Origin: CAZEDU01 sp964511185
Lineage (GTDB): Bacteria; Myxococcota; Myxococcia; Myxococcales; Myxococcaceae
Length of the DNA: 52,529 nt
NCBI GenBank assembly: GCA_964511185.1
Contig: CAZEDU010000021.1
Location: 1 to 52,529, forward strand
Direction of reading: 5' to 3'
Shown here: in pieces, positions 48,944 through 52,529 of the stretch
Numbering within the stretch: position 1 is the stretch's first letter
Layout: each line of letters opens with the position of its first letter
The notes under the pieces: model-generated
The model's input: only the letters and a program-made list of their open reading frames with translations
Databases searched by the model: none
What the model was told of the DNA's origin: nothing
Made by a program: the position numbers and the translations under genes

Positions 48944-49638
48944 GCGGGAAGGCGCGGCGGCGCGAGCTGAGCCCATCGCGCGTTTTGGTGCCCGCGTTCG
49001 GGCTCGGCCTGGGCGCGGTGGCGCTCGCCGCGATCTGGCCCGAGTGGCTGCACCTGTGGCGCGCGCTGACGATGCCCTTTCACGCCGGCGCGCCTCCCTC
49101 GTGGGCCGCGCTCGCGGCGGGCGCGCTCGTCGTCTTCGGCGGATCGCTCTGGGCGATCGCGCTCGCACGCCGGCGCCGTTTGCCGCGCTGGCCGCTGGCG
49201 CTGCTCGTGCTCGCCGCCCTCGCCGCGTACGCGAGCACCTTCACGTCGATGCCCGGGGGGCGCAACCCGGCGGCGGCCAATCTGGAGATCCTCAAGGCCG
49301 CGCGCGCGCTGCAGCTCGAGCTGGGGCCGAGCCTTCAAGCGAGCGGGCGAAACCCGCCTGCCGACCAGTGGCGCGCCGCCGTCGACCGGCTCAACGCCAG
49401 GGGGGAAGGCGCACCTGTGCGCACACGCCTCTTTCGCCGCGTGCCGTTCGTGCTCGCGCTCGGCGAGGTCGACGGGCCATTCTCCGCGCTCCGGCCCGGG
49501 ACCCTGTGGGTCCAGGCGCCGGCCGAGGGCGCGGCGTTCGCCATCGCGCCGGTGGGGTTCGCCGCGGATTGGACCGCCGCGCCGCTCACGGGAGAGAAAG
49601 GTGACCGGCTGGTGCTGCGCAGCGCGTACAATCCATGA
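48940..49638 (+). CDS. Membrane protein of unknown function in the Tad block
   Basis: A 232-residue protein with three predicted N-terminal helices (about LVPAFGLGLGAVALAAIW, WAALAAGALVVFGGSLWAIAL and WPLALLVLAALAAYA). A periplasmic or exported tail of about 130 residues follows, including helix LEILKAARALQLELGPSLQ and strands ending RLVLRSAYNP. No family recognised. The GTG start overlaps the preceding stop. It ends the coupled chain; the CpaB gene follows after 96 bases. Confidence 0.65.
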   Translation: MSGKARRRELSPSRVLVPAFGLGLGAVALAAIWPEWLHLWRALTMPFHAGAPPSWAALAAGALVVFGGSLWAIALARRRRLPRWPLALLVLAALAAYASTFTSMPGGRNPAAANLEILKAARALQLELGPSLQASGRNPPADQWRAAVDRLNARGEGAPVRTRLFRRVPFVLALGEVDGPFSALRPGTLWVQAPAEGAAFAIAPVGFAADWTAAPLTGEKGDRLVLRSAYNP

Positions 49639-49734
49639 CCCTCGTCGTGAGCCTTTACGGCCCCATCGCCCAACCAGTAGCATCCACTCCTCGGTTGCCA
49701 GACGCTTCCCCACAGGACTTCGGAGCTCGCTGCC

Positions 49735-50568
49735 ATGCTTAAGGGTCGCACCCCGCTGGTGATCGCGGTCGTGCTCGCAGTGCTCGCGGCCATCGCCGCG
49801 TTCTCCGGCATCGAGGCGCAACGCGCCCGTGTCCGCGCCGGCTGGAACCTGGTTCCGGTTCTCGTCGCCGCGCAGGACATCGCCGACGGCACGTTGATCA
49901 CGCAGGACATGATCAACCAACGCTCGGTGCCCGAGCAGTTCGTCACCTCGTCGGTCGTCAAGCCCGACTCGTGGAACTACATCGTGAACCAGAAGATCCT
50001 GGTCCCGGTGCAGGCCGGCGACCCGCTCTTGTGGACGCAGTTCGAGACCACCAAGGCGGCCGAGCGGCTCTCGACCAAGGTGCAGAAGAAGACCCGCGCG
50101 GTCACCATCGAGGCGGGCCGGGTGACGGCCGTCGGCGGCTGGGTGCGCCCCAACGACCACGTCGACATCATCGGCACCTTCAAAGATCCCCAGTCGCAGG
50201 AGACCGTCGCGGTCACGCTCATCGAAGACGTCATCGTGCTGGCCACGGGGAAGATCACCGGCACCACCAACGTGAACCTCATCCCCGAGAACCAGCGCGA
50301 GTACAACTCGGTGTCGCTCCTGGTGATCCCCGAAGAGGCCGAGCTGCTCGCGCTCGCCCGTGAGCTCGGCACGCTGAGCCTGTCGCTGCGCAACGAGGAG
50401 GACGTCGCCACGATGGATGAGCGCGGCAAGGCGACGATTCAGAGCCTGTTGACCGGCGAGCGCACCAAGGTGCTCGAGAAGAAGCGGCGCGACACGATTC
50501 AGATCATCCGAGGCTCGGTGAACAGCGGCGCGACCGTCGGCGGCCCAGTGACGCCGATCTCGCCGTAG
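49735..50568 (+). CDS. cpaB: Flp pilus assembly protein CpaB/RcpC
   Basis: A 277-residue CpaB: an N-terminal membrane helix (PLVIAVVLAVLAAIAAF), a SAF-like domain beginning VLVAAQDIADGTLITQDMI, PVQAGDPLL, and a second beta-domain with TIEAGRVTAVGGWVRPNDHVDIIGTF and VTLIEDVIVLATG. CpaB is a periplasmic component that stabilises the RcpA secretin in Flp pili. RcpA itself is not in the window. It is followed after 27 bases by TadB. Confidence 0.9.
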   Translation: MLKGRTPLVIAVVLAVLAAIAAFSGIEAQRARVRAGWNLVPVLVAAQDIADGTLITQDMINQRSVPEQFVTSSVVKPDSWNYIVNQKILVPVQAGDPLLWTQFETTKAAERLSTKVQKKTRAVTIEAGRVTAVGGWVRPNDHVDIIGTFKDPQSQETVAVTLIEDVIVLATGKITGTTNVNLIPENQREYNSVSLLVIPEEAELLALARELGTLSLSLRNEEDVATMDERGKATIQSLLTGERTKVLEKKRRDTIQIIRGSVNSGATVGGPVTPISP

Positions 50569-50595
50569 CGACGCGGAAGGGGAAGGCAAGGCCCG

Positions 50596-51441
50596 ATGCT
50601 CGGCACCCTCCTGGCACTGCTGACCGCCGCCAGCGTGTTCTTCTTCAGCTGGTCGATCATGGCCGTGCTGTCGAAGGCCTACGAGCAGTACCAGGAGCGC
50701 TACGTCGTCAAGTCGATGAACGACTTGAGCGACATGTTCCTCTTCATCGATCCGCGGCAGATGCTGGTCATCAACATCGCCACGATGTTCCTGCTCGGCA
50801 TGTTGTCGTGGGTGCTCACCAACCCGCTGGTGTGCATCGTCGCCACCATCTTCGGCTTCTTCCTGCCGATGCTGGTGGTGCGCTACTACCGCCAGCGGCG
50901 CATCCGGCAGTTCAACACGCAGCTGGTCGAAGCGCTGCAGGCGATGGCCAACGCCTTCAAGGCCGGTCTCACCTTCCCGCAGGCGATCGAGCACGTGGCC
51001 AAGGAGTCCCCGCCGCCGCTGGCGCAGGAGTTCGGGCTGTTCGTGAAGGAAGTGAAGCTCGGCGTTCAGCTCGAGGAGGCGCTCGTCAACATGGGCCGCC
51101 GCGTCGGGTCCGACGACCTGGAGCTGGTGGTGGTGTCGACCAACATCTCGCGCCAGCTCGGCGGCAACATGGCCGAGATGTTCGAGACCATCTCCGGCAC
51201 CATCCGCGAGCGGTTCCGCCTCGAAGGGAAGATCAACGGGCTCACCTCGCAGGGCAAGCTGCAGGGCCTGGTGGTCGGCGTGATGCCGGTCATCCTCCTG
51301 GTGATCTTCAATTACATGCGGCCCGACCTGGTCGGGCCGATGCTCGATCACTGGGCCGGCTACATCCTGATCCTGGTGATGATTCTGATGGAAGTGATGG
51401 GGATGCTGATCATTCGGCGCATCGTGAACATCGACATTTGA
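50596..51441 (+). CDS. tadB: Tad pilus inner-membrane protein TadB
   Basis: A 281-residue type II secretion system F-domain protein. N-terminal helices (LLALLTAASVFFFSWSIMAVL, MLVINIATMFLLGML) are followed by the GspF domain with FNTQLVEALQAMANAFKAGLTFPQAIEHVAKE and LEEALVNMGRRV, then C-terminal helices. TadB and TadC form the inner-membrane platform of the Tad motor, driven by the TadA ATPase. TadA is not in the window. Confidence 0.9.
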   Translation: MLGTLLALLTAASVFFFSWSIMAVLSKAYEQYQERYVVKSMNDLSDMFLFIDPRQMLVINIATMFLLGMLSWVLTNPLVCIVATIFGFFLPMLVVRYYRQRRIRQFNTQLVEALQAMANAFKAGLTFPQAIEHVAKESPPPLAQEFGLFVKEVKLGVQLEEALVNMGRRVGSDDLELVVVSTNISRQLGGNMAEMFETISGTIRERFRLEGKINGLTSQGKLQGLVVGVMPVILLVIFNYMRPDLVGPMLDHWAGYILILVMILMEVMGMLIIRRIVNIDI

Positions 51442-51451
51442 GCGTCAGGCG

Positions 51452-52342
51452 ATGAACTACGAGGTCTTCTTCTTCATCCTCTCTGGGCTGGCGGCGCTCC
51501 TCGGCGCGGGGGCGGTCGCGTTCCTCAGCATGGGGGTGTACGAGAACCTCTTCGCGCGCTTCGTCACCGAGGTGCGCGACGAGTCGGTCGGCGGCATGCG
51601 CGGCGCCGGCTCGGTGCTGATCCGCCGCCTGGGCGTGCTCAACCGGCGCATCATGTGGCCCGGCTACGAGGCCCGCATGCGGCGCAAGCTGGTGAAGGCC
51701 GGCGAGCCGCAGGGCTACCGACCCGAGGACATCATCGCGCTCCAGGAGATCGGCTTCGTGGTGGGGCTGATCGGCGGGCTCATCGTCGCGAACTTCCTCA
51801 AGGCGAACCTGGCGCTCTCGCTGGTGGGCGGGCTGCTCGGCGGCGCCTACCCGCTCATCTGGGTGAACGATCAGGTGCGCAAGCGGCACCTGCAGATCAG
51901 CCGCGCGCTCCCCTACAACCTGGACCTGCTCACGCTCTCGGTCGAGGCGGGGCTCGACTTCACCGCCGCGCTCGCCAAGGTGGTCGAGAAGGGCAAGGGC
52001 GGGCCGCTGCGCGAGGAGCTCCGGCTGGTCTTGCGCGAGCTGAAGATGGGCAAGACGCGCGAAGAGGCGCTGCGGGCGATGGTCAAGCGCGTCGACCTGC
52101 CGGCGCTCACCAGCTTCGTCACGGCGCTGATTCAGGCCGACAAGATGGGCACCAGCCTGGGCAAGGTGCTGCGCATCCAATCCACGCAGCTGCGCATCGA
52201 ACGCACGCAGCGCGCCGAGAAGCTCGCCAACGAAGCGCCCGTGAAGATGCTCTTCCCGCTCATCTTCTGCATCTTCCCGACGGTGTTCATGGTGCTCTTC
52301 GGGCCCATCGCCTTCGCCTGGTGGCAACAGAACGCCGGGTGA
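51452..52342 (+). CDS. tadC: Tad pilus inner-membrane protein TadC
   Basis: A 296-residue second F-domain platform protein. It has an N-terminal helix, an intervening cytoplasmic segment (MRRKLVKAGEPQGYRPEDII), the core ISRALPYNLDLLTLSVEAGLDFTAALAKVVEK and MVKRVDLPALTSFVTALIQADKMGTSLGKVL, and the final membrane pair. The typical TadC layout is shorter at the N-terminus than TadB. It starts ten bases after the tadB stop and overlaps the FHA gene by one base (TGATG). Confidence 0.9.
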   Translation: MNYEVFFFILSGLAALLGAGAVAFLSMGVYENLFARFVTEVRDESVGGMRGAGSVLIRRLGVLNRRIMWPGYEARMRRKLVKAGEPQGYRPEDIIALQEIGFVVGLIGGLIVANFLKANLALSLVGGLLGGAYPLIWVNDQVRKRHLQISRALPYNLDLLTLSVEAGLDFTAALAKVVEKGKGGPLREELRLVLRELKMGKTREEALRAMVKRVDLPALTSFVTALIQADKMGTSLGKVLRIQSTQLRIERTQRAEKLANEAPVKMLFPLIFCIFPTVFMVLFGPIAFAWWQQNAG

Positions 52343-52529
52343 TGGGCTTCGCCTTCCAGCTGGTCGTCGCGTCCGAGTCGGACAAGGGGCGGGTCTACCG
52401 GATCACCGCGGGCCACGCCTCGCTCGGCCGCGACGAAGAGAACGACGTCGTCTTGCCAGCGCCCGGCGTCTCGCGCCGCCACGCGCGGCTGTTCGCGCAG
52501 GGCGGCCGGTGCTTCATCGAAGACGTGGG
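52342..52529 (+). CDS. FHA-domain protein, 5' part (cut by window end)
   Basis: The 62 visible codons start MGFAFQLVVAS and show the core of a forkhead-associated domain: LGRDEENDVVLP (Gly-Arg at 29-30) and VSRRHARL (Ser44, His47), which bind phosphothreonine. FHA proteins often occur next to Tad or secretion genes and link them to Ser/Thr kinases. One base of the start overlaps the tadC stop. The rest, and any extra domain, lies outside the window. Confidence 0.8.
   Translation, partial: MGFAFQLVVASESDKGRVYRITAGHASLGRDEENDVVLPAPGVSRRHARLFAQGGRCFIEDV

Overview
The window is very GC-rich, densely coded DNA from a myxobacterium-like member of Myxococcota (old Deltaproteobacteria). The evidence is a MYXO-CTERM-like sorting tail, many Lys/Arg-tailed exported proteins and lipoproteins, a eukaryotic-type Ser/Thr kinase with a PEGA domain, a Cys-rich repeat lipoprotein, several PilZ proteins and a Tad pilus locus. 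I see no rRNA, tRNA, CRISPR, phage or transposase genes. It looks like ordinary chromosome with lineage-specific accessory genes.

Layout. 0-10 kb: a lipoprotein, the RecJ exonuclease, a YHS metal-binding mini-protein, an HExxH lipoprotein overlapping an outer-membrane beta-barrel gene, an EF-hand-like protein, a 0.48-kb repeat-bearing intergenic region, a MYXO-CTERM surface protein and aspartyl-tRNA synthetase. 10-17 kb: a hypothetical protein, a Cys-rich repeat lipoprotein divergent from a pseudokinase-kinase-PEGA protein, a Cys-cluster protein, a diacylglycerol-kinase-like enzyme and an M14 peptidase. 17-25 kb: a frameshifted response regulator-PilZ gene, a HepA/SNF2 helicase, a PHA-system-like exported protein, a PilZ protein, a zinc-ribbon membrane protein and a HEAT-cyclophilin lipoprotein.

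25-32 kb: a diaminopentanoate-dehydrogenase-like reductase followed by a HadA/HadB-like MaoC pair, ending at a clear bidirectional terminator; a DUF4142 protein; an acyl-CoA dehydrogenase; OsmC, a 57-residue Cys-rich protein and a DUF302 protein; and an ExbB/ExbD pair. 32.5-39.8 kb: an eight-gene, mostly overlapping operon made of a LolB-like lipoprotein, peptide-ABC substrate-binding protein, two permeases, an inserted MshEN/GspE-N-type protein, two ATPases and a DUF2085 membrane protein. 39.8-43.1 kb: a VapBC pair with a readable promoter/operator, a double-PilZ protein, and an ECF sigma factor with its zinc anti-sigma factor.

43.2-52.5 kb: a Tad/Flp pilus locus. Seven tightly packed genes (TadE, TadG-like, TadE-like, two uncharacterised exported proteins, an 82-residue pilin-like protein and an uncharacterised membrane protein) are followed by CpaB, TadB, TadC and the start of an FHA-domain gene. 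CpaC/RcpA, TadZ and the TadA ATPase are missing from their usual place between CpaB and TadB.

Three themes recur. Cyclic-di-GMP-type domains (four PilZ domains and one MshEN) sit near Tad pilus genes. Many genes have a TAnnnT -10 box only 6-12 bases before the start codon, suggesting leaderless transcripts. Convergent gene pairs repeatedly share a four-base block carrying both stop codons. All functions come from reading the sequence by eye; no database search was run.
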